Below the pieces are notes generated by a model that saw only the letters and a list, made by a program, of their open reading frames with translations, was not told the DNA's origin and searched no databases. The position numbers were made by a program, and so were the translations under genes. A stretch of DNA of 32,672 bases from Candidatus Omnitrophota bacterium (GTDB lineage: Bacteria > Ratteibacteria > UBA8468 > B48-G9 > JAFGKM01), in contig JAMWBY010000003.1 of NCBI GenBank assembly GCA_023818745.1, positions 1 through 32,672 of the forward strand. Reading direction: 5' to 3'. This document shows positions 7,328 through 17,188 of the stretch, one piece after another. Within the stretch, counting starts at the first letter, position 1, and each line of letters begins with the position of its first letter.

Positions 7328-8464
7328 ATGGTATATAGAAAATTTGGTAAGACAGGAATTTATGTTTCAATACTTGGATTTGGTGCAATGCGGCTTCCGG
7401 TTAAAGAAATAAACGGAAATAAAGTCATAGATAAAGATTTGTCAATAGAAATTATCACAAGAAGTATAAAACTTGGAATAAATTATATTGATACTGCGTA
7501 TGGATACTGCAATGGAGAGAGTGAAATAGTTGTAGGTAAAGCAATAAAAAATTATAGAGATAGAGTATATATTTCTACCAAGATTCCTCTTTGGAAAGTT
7601 GAAAAGAGAGGAGATTATAGAAAAATTTTAGAAGAACAACTTAAAAAATTAAATACAGATTATATTGACTTTTATCATTTTCACGGGATAAACTGGCAAA
7701 TTTTCCAGGAAAAAGTAATTAAATTAAAACTTCTTAAAGAAGCATTGAAAGCAAAAGTAGAAGGATTGATAAAACATATCTCATTTTCATTTCACGATAA
7801 ACCAGAATATATGAAAAAAATTGTAGATATAGGGGAAATATTTGAAAGTGTTCTCTGTCAGTATAATTTGCTTGATAGAAGAAATGAAGAGATGATTAAG
7901 TATGTTGCTGAAAAAGGGCTTGGAGTTGCAGTTATGGGACCTGTTGGTGGTGGCCGACTTGCTGAATTTCCTTATTTAATGGATGTATTTAAAGAAAAAT
8001 ATAAAACACCTGTAGAAATCGCTTTAAAATTTGTTTTTTCTAATAAAAATATCTCTCTTGCCCTTTCCGGTATGAATTCAATTGAAATGGTAGAAGAAAA
8101 TACTAAAATTGCGAATTCATTTTATCTTCTTACAGATGATGAGATAAAGTTGATAGAAAAGGTTATAACTTATAGGAAGAAAAAAGGAGAAATTCCATGT
8201 ACTTTATGTAGATATTGCTTGCCTTGTCCTAAGAATATTCCAATTCCATTTATTTTCAATCTTTTTAATCAATATATTTTACTTGGTTCTAAAAAGATGG
8301 TGGAAGAATACATGATGATTGGAGAGAAAAGCGGAGATGACAGGAAAAAAGTAAATTTTTGTATTGATTGTGGTCAGTGTGAAACAAAATGTCCTCAAAA
8401 AATTGAAATAAGAAGAACATTGAAAAAAATTGATAAAATATTTTCTAAAAGTTCTAAATATTAG
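7328..8464 (+). CDS. Aldo/keto reductase with C-terminal 2x[4Fe-4S] ferredoxin domain
   Basis: 378 residues. The first 280 form an aldo/keto reductase TIM barrel. The tetrad is readable as Asp55 and Tyr60 (DTAYGY), Lys85 (STKIP) and His119 (YHFHG). The C-terminal 90 residues carry two cysteine clusters: C291-x2-C294-x2-C297-x2-C300-P and C345-x2-C348-x2-C351-x3-C355-P, which should bind two iron-sulfur clusters. Such fusions are common in anaerobes and may link NAD(P)H-dependent carbonyl reduction to ferredoxin-like electron carriers; the substrate is unknown. An AAGGAG site (about 7314-7319) 8 bases before the ATG supports this start. Its 3' end overlaps the end of convergent rho by 11 bp. 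Confidence 0.9.
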   Translation: MVYRKFGKTGIYVSILGFGAMRLPVKEINGNKVIDKDLSIEIITRSIKLGINYIDTAYGYCNGESEIVVGKAIKNYRDRVYISTKIPLWKVEKRGDYRKILEEQLKKLNTDYIDFYHFHGINWQIFQEKVIKLKLLKEALKAKVEGLIKHISFSFHDKPEYMKKIVDIGEIFESVLCQYNLLDRRNEEMIKYVAEKGLGVAVMGPVGGGRLAEFPYLMDVFKEKYKTPVEIALKFVFSNKNISLALSGMNSIEMVEENTKIANSFYLLTDDEIKLIEKVITYRKKKGEIPCTLCRYCLPCPKNIPIPFIFNLFNQYILLGSKKMVEEYMMIGEKSGDDRKKVNFCIDCGQCETKCPQKIEIRRTLKKIDKIFSKSSKY

Positions 8465-9743
8465 AATATTCTTTAGTTTGGGCTTTTAAACTTAGAAGAA
8501 GTTCAATATTTGATTTAGTCATTTTTATTTTATTTATCAGTAATTCCATCGCTTCAATTGGATTCAAAGGAGCAAGTATTTTTCTTAGAAGCCATATTAA
8601 CTGAAGTTCCTCACTATCTATTAAAAATTCTTCCCTTCTTGTTCCAGACCTGTTAATATCTATTGCAGGGAAAATTCTTCTATCGGCGAGTTTTCTTTCA
8701 AGATTTATCTCCATATTACCCGTTCCTTTAAATTCTTCAAAAATAACCTCATCCATTTTACTACCTGTATCTATTAAAGCAGTCCCTATTATTGTTAAAC
8801 TTCCTCCCTCTTCTATATTTCTTGCTGCTCCAAAAAATCTTTTTGGTTTATCAAGAGCAGTAGATTCAAGTCCACCTGTCATTATTTTTCCACTATGTGG
8901 AACAAGAACATTGTATGCTCTTGCAAGGCGGGTAATACTATCAAGTAAAATTACAACATCTCTTTTATGTTCAACAAGACGTTTTGCTTTTTCAAGAGCA
9001 ATTTCAGCAACCTGTGTATGTCTTTCAGGTGATTCATCAAACGTTGCACTTATTACCTCTCCTTTTACAATTCTTCTCATTTCAGTTACTTCTTCAGGCC
9101 TTTCTGCAACAAGTAAAACAATTAAATAAACTTCTGGATGATTTTTGGCTATGGCATTGGCTATTTTTTGCAATATGACTGTTTTCCCTGCTCTTGGTGG
9201 AGAAACAATCAATCCTCTCTGTCCCTTTCCAATAGGAGCAATTAAATCAATTACTCTTGTTGTTATTTCTTCAGGAGTTGTCTCAAGTATAAATCTCTTA
9301 TTCGGGTGAATTGGTGTTAATTCTTCAAAAGGAATTCTCGTTGCAATGCTTTCAGGAACTTCTCCATTTACCATTTCTACTTTCAAAAGAGCAAAATATT
9401 TTTCATTATCTTTGGGAGGTCTTATCTGTCCTGAAACAGTATCTCCTGTTTTAAGCCCGAATTTCTTAATTTGAGATGGAGAAACATATATATCATCAGG
9501 TCCGGGTAAATAATTATAGTTAGGAACTCTTAAAAAACCAAAACCATCAGGAAGAACCTCAAGAACTCCTTCTCCAAACAAAAGACCATTCTTTTTTGCT
9601 TGTGCTTCCATAATTTTATAAATTAATTCTTCTTTTCTTAACCCACTTATTCCGTTTACTTCCATTTCTTTTGCAATCTTTTGCAATTTACTTACATTTA
9701 ATTTTCTTAAGGTAGAAACATTAATTTCATTTGCTTTTTCCAT
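8454..9743 (-). CDS. rho: Transcription termination factor Rho
   Basis: 429 residues, the standard length. Domains in order: N-terminal helical domain (about 1-50), cold-shock-like RNA-binding domain (about 55-125; [10 protein letters not shown] is the RNA-binding face) and the RecA-type ATPase/translocase domain (about 135-420). Walker A is SPPRAGKTV (181-189), Walker B is [16 protein letters not shown], and the Q/R loops include the [23 protein letters not shown] region. It winds along untranslated RNA as a hexamer and releases RNA polymerase. An AAAGGAG site sits 6-7 bases before ATG 9743. It is the last gene of the long minus-strand run headed by nusA, 23 bp after coaE. No hairpin terminator lies between it and the convergent reductase, so its own mRNA may be ended by Rho. 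Confidence 0.98.
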   Translation of the reverse strand: MEKANEINVSTLRKLNVSKLQKIAKEMEVNGISGLRKEELIYKIMEAQAKKNGLLFGEGVLEVLPDGFGFLRVPNYNYLPGPDDIYVSPSQIKKFGLKTGDTVSGQIRPPKDNEKYFALLKVEMVNGEVPESIATRIPFEELTPIHPNKRFILETTPEEITTRVIDLIAPIGKGQRGLIVSPPRAGKTVILQKIANAIAKNHPEVYLIVLLVAERPEEVTEMRRIVKGEVISATFDESPERHTQVAEIALEKAKRLVEHKRDVVILLDSITRLARAYNVLVPHSGKIMTGGLESTALDKPKRFFGAARNIEEGGSLTIIGTALIDTGSKMDEVIFEEFKGTGNMEINLERKLADRRIFPAIDINRSGTRREEFLIDSEELQLIWLLRKILAPLNPIEAMELLINKIKMTKSNIELLLSLKAQTKEYSNI

Positions 9744-9766
9744 TTTTGCTCCTTTTTGAAATTTTT

Positions 9767-10363
9767 TTAGTTAATTTCTTTCTTTATATTTTGAATAATC
9801 CTTTTTACACATTTTTGTGTTTTTAAAATTGAACCAGAATTATCAACAATGTAATCTGCTTCTTTCTTTTTATGGGTAAGAGAGATTTGACTTTTCCATA
9901 TTTTTTCTATTTCTTCTTTAAGATATTTATTTTTCAATCTTTCCTTTATTTCTTTTAACCTTGAACTTACTACAATAATTTTGTCAAATAGAAATTCACT
10001 TTTAGTTTCAAAAAGCAGGGGAATTTCTATAAAGATTATACCACCTTTTTTCTTTGTGTCAAATATTTCTTTTTTAATTTTATCAAATACAAAAGGGTGT
10101 ATCAATTTTTCCAGTTTTTCCTTTTTTTCAGCGTCATCAAATATAATTTTTCTTATTTTTTTTCTATTCAAATTTTCACCAATTAAGACATCAGAACCAA
10201 AAATTTTTTCTATTCTCTTTATGATAAATTTTTTATTGAGTAATTTCTGAACAATTTCATCACATGAAATAACTTTAAATCCCATATCTTTTATAATATT
10301 TGATACTGTTGTTTTTCCTGAACCTAATATTCCTGTAATTCCCACAATACAGGATTTTTTCAT
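9767..10363 (-). CDS. coaE: Dephospho-CoA kinase
   Basis: 198 residues, normal for CoaE. It phosphorylates the 3'-hydroxyl of dephospho-CoA with ATP, the last step of coenzyme A synthesis, in the cytoplasm. The P-loop GILGSGKTT (10-18) and the CoA-binding CDEIV (34-38) are clear. So are the lid/HP motif ([10 protein letters not shown]), the Walker B-like [11 protein letters not shown], and the adenine-binding [10 protein letters not shown] near the C-terminus. Its ATG overlaps the stop of ahcY by 4 bases (ATGA at 10360-10363 on the minus strand), indicating coupled translation. Lys-rich composition follows the AT-rich genome. Confidence 0.95.
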   Translation of the reverse strand: MKKSCIVGITGILGSGKTTVSNIIKDMGFKVISCDEIVQKLLNKKFIIKRIEKIFGSDVLIGENLNRKKIRKIIFDDAEKKEKLEKLIHPFVFDKIKKEIFDTKKKGGIIFIEIPLLFETKSEFLFDKIIVVSSRLKEIKERLKNKYLKEEIEKIWKSQISLTHKKKEADYIVDNSGSILKTQKCVKRIIQNIKKEIN

Positions 10364-11610
10364 AAAGTTCCCAAATTCCAGGAAGAAAGATATTTTTTTT
10401 GTTGTTCTGTTAAGGTATCTATCTTTATATTCATAGTTTCAAGTTTATATTTTGCTACCTGTTTATCTATTTCTTCAGGTACATCATAAACATTTATTTC
10501 AAGGGAAGGATTTTCTTTAAGATATTTTATTGATAAAAATTGATTTGCAAAACTCATATCCATAACTTCTGGAGGATGGCCTTCTGCACAGGCAAGATTT
10601 AAAAGGCGGCCTTCTCCAAGAATATATATTTTTTTACCATTTTTAAGTATATATTCATAAAGTCCATTTCTTATTCTTTTTTTATTTCTAGTATATTTTT
10701 CTATTTCATCCATTTTTATTTCTACATTAAAATGGCCTGAATTTCCAAGAATTACGCCATTTTTCATCATTTTTATTTCATTAATTGTTATAACTGATGT
10801 ATTTCCTGTTGCTGTAATGAATATATCTCCTAATTTACTTGCTTCTGATATTGGCATAACCCAAAATCCATCCATCACCGCTTCAAGTGCTTTTAAATGG
10901 TCAACTTCTACAATTATTACTCTTGCTCCCATACTTTTAAACCTCATTGCGATACCTTTTCCACACCAACCATAACCACAAACAACAACAATTTTTCCTG
11001 CTATTAAAATATTTGTTGCTCTTAATAATCCATCAATAGTAGACTGTCCTGTTCCATATCTATTGTCAAAGAGATATTTTGTTTTTGCATTGTTTACCGC
11101 AACGACAGGGAATTTTAAAAGTTTTTGTTTATGTAAATTTTTCAAACGAATAACTCCTGTTGTTGTTTCTTCTGTTGCACCTATAATTTTTTTTCTATAG
11201 TTTTCTTTTTGATGAAGAAATGTTATTAAATCTCCACCATCATCTATTACAAAATGAGGCAATCTTTTTCCAACTTCTTCAATATTTCTGTAATATTCTT
11301 TACTTGATTCACCTCTTTTTCCAAAAACAGATATTCCATTTTTAACTAAATATGCTGCAACTTCATCCTGAGTACTTAAAGGATTTGAAGCACATAATGA
11401 TACCTCTGCACCTGCTTGTTTAAAATTCATTACTAAATTTGCAGTTTCAGAAGTTATATGTAAACAGGCACCAATTTTATATCCTTTAAAAATTTTATTT
11501 TTTGAATATAATTTTCTTAATTTTTCAATAACAGGCATATGATTTAATGCCCATATAACTTTCTTTTCTCCCTCTCTAAACAATTTTATATCTTTTATTG
11601 AATATTCCAT
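10360..11610 (-). CDS. ahcY: Adenosylhomocysteinase (S-adenosyl-L-homocysteine hydrolase)
   Basis: 416 residues, the short form without the insert seen in many proteobacterial enzymes. It splits S-adenosylhomocysteine into homocysteine and adenosine using bound NAD. Motifs: CLHITSETANL (49-59), CASNPLSTQDEVAAYL (73-88), VIDDGGDLI (121-129), GATEETTTGV (144-153), NNAKTKYLFDN (173-183) and the NAD-binding CGYGWCGKG (211-219). The C-terminus ends in [10 protein letters not shown], like archaeal and thermophile enzymes, rather than the common K-x-DHYRY tail. It starts directly after the metK stop with no gap, so the enzyme that makes S-adenosylmethionine and the one that removes its by-product are made together. 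Confidence 0.97.
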   Translation of the reverse strand: MEYSIKDIKLFREGEKKVIWALNHMPVIEKLRKLYSKNKIFKGYKIGACLHITSETANLVMNFKQAGAEVSLCASNPLSTQDEVAAYLVKNGISVFGKRGESSKEYYRNIEEVGKRLPHFVIDDGGDLITFLHQKENYRKKIIGATEETTTGVIRLKNLHKQKLLKFPVVAVNNAKTKYLFDNRYGTGQSTIDGLLRATNILIAGKIVVVCGYGWCGKGIAMRFKSMGARVIIVEVDHLKALEAVMDGFWVMPISEASKLGDIFITATGNTSVITINEIKMMKNGVILGNSGHFNVEIKMDEIEKYTRNKKRIRNGLYEYILKNGKKIYILGEGRLLNLACAEGHPPEVMDMSFANQFLSIKYLKENPSLEINVYDVPEEIDKQVAKYKLETMNIKIDTLTEQQKKYLSSWNLGTL

Positions 11611-12750
11611 TTATTTTATATTTTTTATAAAAATTTCTTTTGAATCAATTTTCTCCCATGTAAAATCATCGTCATTTCTTCCGAAATGTCCATAGCAAGC
11701 AGTTTTTTTATATATTGGTCTTAATAAATCAAGTTTTTTTATAATACCTCTTGGTGATAAATCAAAATTTTCTTTAATTATTTTTTCTATTTGGTTATCT
11801 GGTATTATTCCAGTTCCATATGTATTAACCATTAAAGAGACCGGTTCTGCTTGTCCTATTACATATGCAATCTGAATTTCACATTTTTTAGCAATTCCCG
11901 AAGCAATAATGTTTTTCGCTAAATATCTTGCCATATATGAACCAGATCTGTCAACTTTTGTAGGGTCTTTTCCAGAAAAGCAACCACCACCATGTTTCCC
12001 AAATCCTCCATAAGTATCAACTATAATTTTTCTTCCAGTAACGCCTGTATCTGCTACTGGTCCGCCAATAATAAAACTACCTGTTGGATTTATAAAAATT
12101 TTCATATTTTTACTTTGTAATTCTTTTGGAATTACATAGTTTATTACATATTCTATCATATCCTCTCTAATTTTGTTTAAAGAAACATCTGGATTATGTT
12201 GAGCAGAAATAACTACATTTTCCACACTTACAGGTTTGCCATCTTCATAGAGAACAGTAACTTGTGATTTTCCATCTGGGCGTAAATAATTAACAATTTT
12301 TTTCTTTCGTATTTCAGCAAGGCGCATAACTAATTTATGTGAAAGAATAATTGGTAAAGGCATCAATTCAGGAGTTTCATCCGTTGCATATCCAAACATC
12401 ATTCCTTGATCTCCAGCTCCACCTTTATCCACTCCAATTGCTATTTCAGGCGCCTGTTCCTGTATGGAGGTGATAATTCCAACCGATTCATAGTGGAATC
12501 CATAGGATGGTTCTGTATAACCAACCTCTTTTAATAAATTTCTTGCAACTTCAGGAATGTCAACATAACCAGTTGTAGTTATTTCACCTGCTACAAATAT
12601 TAATCCCCTTGTAGTCAATGTTTCACATGCAACTCTTCCATTTTTATCCTGTTTTAAAACCTCGTCAAGTATAACATCAGAGATTTGGTCACATATTTTA
12701 TCTGGATGTCCTTCACAAACAGATTCTGAAGTAAAAAGGTATTTGTTCAC
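11611..12750 (-). CDS. metK: S-adenosylmethionine synthase, GTG start
   Basis: 379 residues, normal length. It forms S-adenosylmethionine from ATP and methionine. Signatures: GHPDK (14-18), [19 protein letters not shown] (110-128) and [17 protein letters not shown], where Cys replaces the usual Ala of GGGAFSGKDP. The start is GTG at 12750-12748. It follows a very good AAAGGAGGT six bases upstream, and its G is shared with the stop of the upstream gene (TAGTG). No ATG fits the conserved N-terminus [17 protein letters not shown]. Downstream ahcY begins at the next base after its stop. Confidence 0.98.
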   Translation of the reverse strand: MNKYLFTSESVCEGHPDKICDQISDVILDEVLKQDKNGRVACETLTTRGLIFVAGEITTTGYVDIPEVARNLLKEVGYTEPSYGFHYESVGIITSIQEQAPEIAIGVDKGGAGDQGMMFGYATDETPELMPLPIILSHKLVMRLAEIRKKKIVNYLRPDGKSQVTVLYEDGKPVSVENVVISAQHNPDVSLNKIREDMIEYVINYVIPKELQSKNMKIFINPTGSFIIGGPVADTGVTGRKIIVDTYGGFGKHGGGCFSGKDPTKVDRSGSYMARYLAKNIIASGIAKKCEIQIAYVIGQAEPVSLMVNTYGTGIIPDNQIEKIIKENFDLSPRGIIKKLDLLRPIYKKTACYGHFGRNDDDFTWEKIDSKEIFIKNIK

Positions 12751-13784
12751 TATCTACCTCCTTTTTGTAATTCTTCTTTCAAAATATTTATTTCTTTTAT
12801 TTCTGTTGGGTTTACTTTATTTAAAATTCCAAGATAAAAACTTACCCAATCCCCAAGAATTATTAAGTAAAGCAATTTTTCAAAAAGTGTATCTCCTTTC
12901 AGTTTAATTTTTAATACCTGATTTATTTTATTTGAAATTATTTTTTCAGTTATTTCAATTCTTTTCCTGACTCTTTCATTTTCCATATCAGAAATTATAA
13001 ATAAAACAACTATATTTTTTATAAACCATTTAGGGAAATTGAAAGACATTATTTCATTATGGTTCATTTCAGGTAAAACATTTATAAAAGAAAAACTTTT
13101 AGAGTTTTCTGCAATTTGGGTTTTCCATCTTAAAATTCCTGGATAAAATCTATTTTCAGAATAAATAATAGGAACTTTCTTATAAAAATTTTCAGCAATT
13201 TGTATTGCGAGATTACTTTCTTTTTCAGGTAGAAATTCATCAACCCACTTTTTTAATTTTTCAAAAAATTTATTTTCAAGTTCAGGCAATATTTTTAAAT
13301 TTACAAAAAATTTATAAACAGGTAAGAGTAAATATCCAAGTGCACATCTTGGAGGCATTCCAGAAGGTATTTTTATTAAAGGAATTCCATCATTTTTACA
13401 CATTTTTTCTATTTCTCCATTACTTGAAACACATAGCATTATACTGGATTTTTTTCTACTTAATTTATAAATATTCACTGTTTCTTCTGTATTTCCTGAA
13501 TAACTCTCAACTACAACTAAACTTTCATTATCCACAAAAGAAGGAAGAGAATAATCTCTTATACAGAATACAGGAATATTACCTGTTTCTTCAATAATAG
13601 TTTTAATTATATCTCCACTTATCGCAGAACCCCCCATACCTGTAAATATTACTTTTTTAAAATTTTTTTTGATAGATGGTATTTTGAAATTATAACCATT
13701 TGAACAATGTTTAGGAAAATCTTTAAGTAATGAAAGCATATCATTTTTATCATATTTAAGAATTAACTTTTTTGAACATTTCAT
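12750..13784 (-). CDS. Bifunctional phosphoglucose/phosphomannose isomerase (SIS domains)
   Basis: 344 residues, the size of TIGR02128-type enzymes, which interconvert fructose 6-phosphate with glucose 6- and mannose 6-phosphate. They are much smaller than classic Pgi (about 550). Two SIS sugar-phosphate domains are seen: the first with [12 protein letters not shown] (about 47-58) and [13 protein letters not shown] (about 89-101), then [12 protein letters not shown]. The second has the [20 protein letters not shown] stretch, whose Glu and His correspond to catalytic residues of the archaeal enzyme. An AAAGGAG site precedes ATG 13784 by 8 bases, and the gene ends by sharing a base with metK. 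It supplies hexose phosphates for glycolysis and for the sugar-nucleotide and envelope needs seen elsewhere in the window. Confidence 0.88.
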   Translation of the reverse strand: MKCSKKLILKYDKNDMLSLLKDFPKHCSNGYNFKIPSIKKNFKKVIFTGMGGSAISGDIIKTIIEETGNIPVFCIRDYSLPSFVDNESLVVVESYSGNTEETVNIYKLSRKKSSIMLCVSSNGEIEKMCKNDGIPLIKIPSGMPPRCALGYLLLPVYKFFVNLKILPELENKFFEKLKKWVDEFLPEKESNLAIQIAENFYKKVPIIYSENRFYPGILRWKTQIAENSKSFSFINVLPEMNHNEIMSFNFPKWFIKNIVVLFIISDMENERVRKRIEITEKIISNKINQVLKIKLKGDTLFEKLLYLIILGDWVSFYLGILNKVNPTEIKEINILKEELQKGGR

Positions 13785-13797
13785 TTCTTAACTCCTT

Positions 13798-15510
13798 TTA
13801 ATTCAAGTTTTTTTTGAGAAAATCAATAATCTTTTCATGAGAATTAAAACTTAAAACTTTTTGAGTAATTTCTTTAATTTTTGAATAATAGTTTTTTATA
13901 ATTTTTTCTTTTACCAGAGGTATTGCTACAGGTGCCATACTTAATTCATCTATACCCAACCCAATTAATAGACATGCTATTTCTGGAATAGAAGCCATTT
14001 CTCCACATATTCCGACTTTTATATTATTCTTTTTAGCATTTTCAATAGTTAATTTTATAAGTTTTAAAATAGAAGGATGGCATGGTTTATATAGATAAGA
14101 TAATTTTTCATTGACTCTGTCAATTGCAAGAGTATATTGAATTAAGTCATTAGAGCCGATACTGAAGAAATCTACTTCTTTAGCAAGTTCATCTGAAATT
14201 ATAACAGCGGAAGGAGTTTCAATCATAATCCCTATTTCAATATTTTCTTTAAATTTTTCTCCACCTTTTCTTAATTTATCTTTTGCAATTTCAATTATTT
14301 TTTTTGTTTCAATAACTTCTTCTTTTGTTGTAATCATAGGAAACATAACTTTTAAATTTCCATAATAACTCGCTCTTAAGATTGCTTTTAATTGGGTTAA
14401 AAAAATATCTCTTTTTTCAAGACAAAATCTTATTCCTCTTAACCCAAGAAATGAGTTTAATTCTACAGGGCCTTCAAAAGCAGAAATGAATTTATCTCCA
14501 CCTACATCAATTGTTCTTATAGTAATTGGTTTACCATTCATTTTTTCAATTATTTTTTTATATGAATAAAATTGTTCTTCTTCTGATGGTAAATCTTTTC
14601 TTTTTAAGTATAGATATTCAGTTCTGAAAAGACCTATTCCATCAGCACCATATTTTAAAACTGCATCTACTTCTTCTGGAAGTTCAATATTGGCATATAA
14701 TTCAACTTTTTTTCCATCAAGTGTTAAAGCTTCTTTATTTTTTAATAAATATATTTTCTTTTTAGATTGAGCGATCTTTTTTTCTTTTTGTTTTATCTTT
14801 TCAATTTCAGAAGAAGTTGGATTTATAATTATAATTCCTTCATATCCATCAATCAATAAAGTATCATCTTCTTTAATTTTCTCCATTGCATTGTTAACAC
14901 CAACGACTGCCGGAATTTCAAGTGCTTTTGCTATTATAGTTGTATGAGATGTTTCTGTTCCAACACATGTAATAAAACCCTTTACATATTTTTTTTCTAA
15001 TAAGGAAACTGTTTGAGTTGGAGAAAGGTCATTTGCAACTATAATAATATTTTCTAATGTTTTTGTTTCTTTCTTTTTTTCACTTAGATTTAAAATTATT
15101 TTTTCAAAAATATCAAAAATCTCTTTTTCTCTACTTTTTAAAAAATCACTTTTGAAAAAGTTTTTATTTAAATTTGTTATGAATTTTTTTAATGCGGTCT
15201 CTGCAGAGACGTTTTCCTTTCTTATTATCTTCTCAATTTCTTCCAGAAGATTTTTATCTTTAAGGATTGAAATGTAAAAACTGAAAATTTCAGAATATTC
15301 TTTACCTGCAATTTTTTCTGTTGTTTCTTTAATTTTTAAAATTTCTTCTTCTGTTTTTTGAATACTCTTATAAAACCTATTTATTTCTTCAACTATTTTT
15401 CCACTTTTTATTTTCTTGCTTTCAAAAAATGAGAAAAAATCATCTCTTATTTTATTTGCTTTCCCAATACCTATTCCTGGTGAGGCAGGAAAACCTTTTA
15501 ATTTTCTCAT
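13798..15510 (-). CDS. ptsI: PTS enzyme I (phosphoenolpyruvate-protein phosphotransferase)
   Basis: 570 residues with no N-terminal GAF domain, so PtsI rather than PtsP. It autophosphorylates from phosphoenolpyruvate and passes the phosphate to HPr/NPr. The phosphohistidine domain has His189 in GTETSHTTIIA, the same number as E. coli His189. The HPr-binding helical domain precedes it (about 25-145), and the PEP-binding TIM barrel follows (about 255-560) with DGIGLFRTEYL, GSNDLIQYTLAIDR and Cys502 in GICGEMAS, again matching E. coli numbering. It lies 1 bp after ptsN in an hpf-ptsN-ptsI block. No HPr or sugar permease gene is in the window, so a regulatory (nitrogen-type) phosphorelay is likelier than sugar uptake. 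Confidence 0.96.
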   Translation of the reverse strand: MRKLKGFPASPGIGIGKANKIRDDFFSFFESKKIKSGKIVEEINRFYKSIQKTEEEILKIKETTEKIAGKEYSEIFSFYISILKDKNLLEEIEKIIRKENVSAETALKKFITNLNKNFFKSDFLKSREKEIFDIFEKIILNLSEKKKETKTLENIIIVANDLSPTQTVSLLEKKYVKGFITCVGTETSHTTIIAKALEIPAVVGVNNAMEKIKEDDTLLIDGYEGIIIINPTSSEIEKIKQKEKKIAQSKKKIYLLKNKEALTLDGKKVELYANIELPEEVDAVLKYGADGIGLFRTEYLYLKRKDLPSEEEQFYSYKKIIEKMNGKPITIRTIDVGGDKFISAFEGPVELNSFLGLRGIRFCLEKRDIFLTQLKAILRASYYGNLKVMFPMITTKEEVIETKKIIEIAKDKLRKGGEKFKENIEIGIMIETPSAVIISDELAKEVDFFSIGSNDLIQYTLAIDRVNEKLSYLYKPCHPSILKLIKLTIENAKKNNIKVGICGEMASIPEIACLLIGLGIDELSMAPVAIPLVKEKIIKNYYSKIKEITQKVLSFNSHEKIIDFLKKNLN

Positions 15511-15511
15511 T

Positions 15512-15985
15512 TTAAGCTAAATTATTTAACTTTTCTTCTTCTTCTTTAATTATTTTTAATGCTTCAGATGGTGTTTTAGAATTTCTTAAAGAAGTTCTAA
15601 AAGTTTTATCCTTAAGAAGACGTGCTATTTTGGCTAATGTTTTTAAATGTTCTCCTATTGATTTTGTAGGAGCAAGAACAAGAAATATAATGTATACTGG
15701 TTCTCCATCAAGAGAATCAAAATCAACCCCATTTTTAGAAATTCCAAGAGCGCATACAATATCATTAATTTGTTCTGTTTTAGCATGTGGTATAGCAATG
15801 CCCTGACCAATACCAGTGGAACCAAGTTTTTCTCTCTCCATCACAGTTTCTAAAATTTTTTCCCCCTCCTTTAAATACCCATTTTTTTCAAGTAGGTCTA
15901 TAAGTGCTTTTAAACTACCTTTCTTATCTCTACTTTTTAAATTTATTATTATCGAGTCCTCTTTCAAATAATCTATAATTTTCAT
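15512..15985 (-). CDS. ptsN: PTS EIIA domain protein, nitrogen-regulatory (PtsN) type
   Basis: 157 residues, one EIIA domain of the fructose/mannitol/Ntr class. The phosphorylated histidine is His67 in GQGIAIPHAKTE, and the flanking VMEREKLGSTGIG is family-typical. PtsN proteins take phosphate from NPr and, depending on phosphorylation, bind regulators such as potassium transporters or stress systems. No EIIB or EIIC is attached or adjacent. The start ATG overlaps the hpf stop (ATGA at 15982-15985), and the gene ends 1 bp before ptsI. Linkage to hpf mirrors the rpoN-hpf-ptsN cluster of many Gram-negatives, although rpoN is absent here. Confidence 0.92.
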   Translation of the reverse strand: MKIIDYLKEDSIIINLKSRDKKGSLKALIDLLEKNGYLKEGEKILETVMEREKLGSTGIGQGIAIPHAKTEQINDIVCALGISKNGVDFDSLDGEPVYIIFLVLAPTKSIGEHLKTLAKIARLLKDKTFRTSLRNSKTPSEALKIIKEEEEKLNNLA

Positions 15986-16278
15986 TTTCCCTCCTTTTTG
16001 TTTACAATTTTTTCATGTGTTTTTCTTACTTTCTCCTTTGTTCTATCAAGAAGAATTTCAACACTTTTATTTAAATCTTTATTCTTTTCCTTCAAAAAAA
16101 CTTTTAAATTTTTAGAATGCAGATAAATTTCAGTTAAAAATATAGAACCATCTTTTTTAATATAGAACTCTGCATATCCACTGTCAAAAATAAATTTTTG
16201 TAATTTTTCTATTTTTTCTTTTATATAATTCTCAAAAAGTTTGTCTATTTTTACTTCTGAATAGATTTTAATATCCAT
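15982..16278 (-). CDS. hpf: Short ribosome hibernation promoting factor (HPF/RaiA, S30AE domain)
   Basis: 98 residues, the size of short HPF, with only the S30AE domain and no C-terminal dimerisation tail. The layout is beta-alpha-beta-beta-beta-alpha: an N-terminal DIKIYSEVKID strand, the ENYIKEKIEKLQKF helix, three strands (AEFYIKK, FLTEIYLHS, LKVFLKEK), then the NKSVEILLDRTKEKVRKTHEKI helix, basic as expected for rRNA contact. Short HPF binds the decoding centre and, with RMF in gamma-proteobacteria, helps form inactive ribosome dimers. Sequence conservation is modest, so identity also leans on the neighbouring ptsN. An AAGGAG site lies upstream of ATG 16278. Confidence 0.78.
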   Translation of the reverse strand: MDIKIYSEVKIDKLFENYIKEKIEKLQKFIFDSGYAEFYIKKDGSIFLTEIYLHSKNLKVFLKEKNKDLNKSVEILLDRTKEKVRKTHEKIVNKKEGK

Positions 16279-16291
16279 TTTTTTCTCCTTC

Positions 16292-17188
16292 TTAAAATTC
16301 TGACAGATTTTTTACAATGAAATTTGGAAAATAAAACTTTAAAATTTCTCTGTAATTAAATCCTTCTTCTGCCATTTTTTTTGCTCCATATTGACACAAA
16401 CCGACTCCATGTCCATAACCTTGCCCTTTAAAAATGATAGCATTGCCTATATCTTCAATTTCAAACATAGTACTTGGAATTATATAAGGATTATTAAAAC
16501 TTACTTTTGTCTTTTCATTTACTTTAAGTCTAAACTTATGTCCACTTAATTCATTTATTTTATCATTTTTATCTATAATGTGCAAAATTTTTATTCTACC
16601 GCTTTTGTCTCTCTCAATTACTTCTAATTTTTTTATCTGTATTCCTAAAATTTCTGACAAATATTTTTTTGTCAATGTCTTTTTCCATCTTAAATAGGGA
16701 CTGTCTTTACAATAATAGTCAACAATTGAAATGTTGTAAGGATAAATTCCTCCCCAGACATCCGAAGGATTTGCCGTATAACCTCCAGAACAAGCATGAA
16801 AGAATACAGGAACTATTTTTTCATCATGGGTTACAATAATTTCTCCTCTTGTTTCATTAACTAACTTTTTTATTTTCTCACTTTTACAATCTTCAAAAAC
16901 CTGATGATATATTGAATTTTCAATATCATAAAAACTATTTTTTTTTGTTTGCATCTTCCATATTAAATATGTTCTTGAAACTACTGCCTGTGCTTTTAAT
17001 GATTCTTCTGGCCATTTTTCTCCCATTTCTTTTGATACAACTCCAGCGATGTAATTTTCTAACTCAACTTTTTTAAAAACATTTCCATCAAGAAATTTTA
17101 CATATAATTCATTTTGAGAAAATCCAATCCAGATTAAAGTTAGGAAAATGCTAATTACCAGATTTTTCTTCAGGGTAAATTTCAACAT
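16292..17188 (-). CDS. Secreted SpoIID/LytB-domain protein, probable peptidoglycan lytic transglycosylase
   Basis: 298 residues with an N-terminal hydrophobic signal sequence (about 9-25). The SpoIID domain follows with GVVSKEMGEKWPEESLKAQA (49-68); Glu54 aligns with the catalytic Glu of B. subtilis SpoIID. Further conserved parts are VVSRTY, FFHACSGGYTANPSDVW and the C-terminal GQGYGHGVGLCQYGAKKMAEEG. SpoIID enzymes cut glycan strands that lack stem peptides. Relatives outside spore-formers act in cell division or wall turnover, and nothing here suggests sporulation. The start overlaps the upstream LptC/A gene by 38 bp. AAAGGG lies about 6 bases before ATG 17188, and TTG 17185 is an alternative. 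The Cys in the second motif replaces the usual Ser/Met. Confidence 0.88.
   Translation of the reverse strand: MLKFTLKKNLVISIFLTLIWIGFSQNELYVKFLDGNVFKKVELENYIAGVVSKEMGEKWPEESLKAQAVVSRTYLIWKMQTKKNSFYDIENSIYHQVFEDCKSEKIKKLVNETRGEIIVTHDEKIVPVFFHACSGGYTANPSDVWGGIYPYNISIVDYYCKDSPYLRWKKTLTKKYLSEILGIQIKKLEVIERDKSGRIKILHIIDKNDKINELSGHKFRLKVNEKTKVSFNNPYIIPSTMFEIEDIGNAIIFKGQGYGHGVGLCQYGAKKMAEEGFNYREILKFYFPNFIVKNLSEF

Noticed and set aside
16292-17188. SpoIID similarity as a sign of sporulation
   Set aside because: SpoIID/LytB domains are common in non-sporulating bacteria, no other sporulation gene is present, and an LPS transport gene overlaps it.
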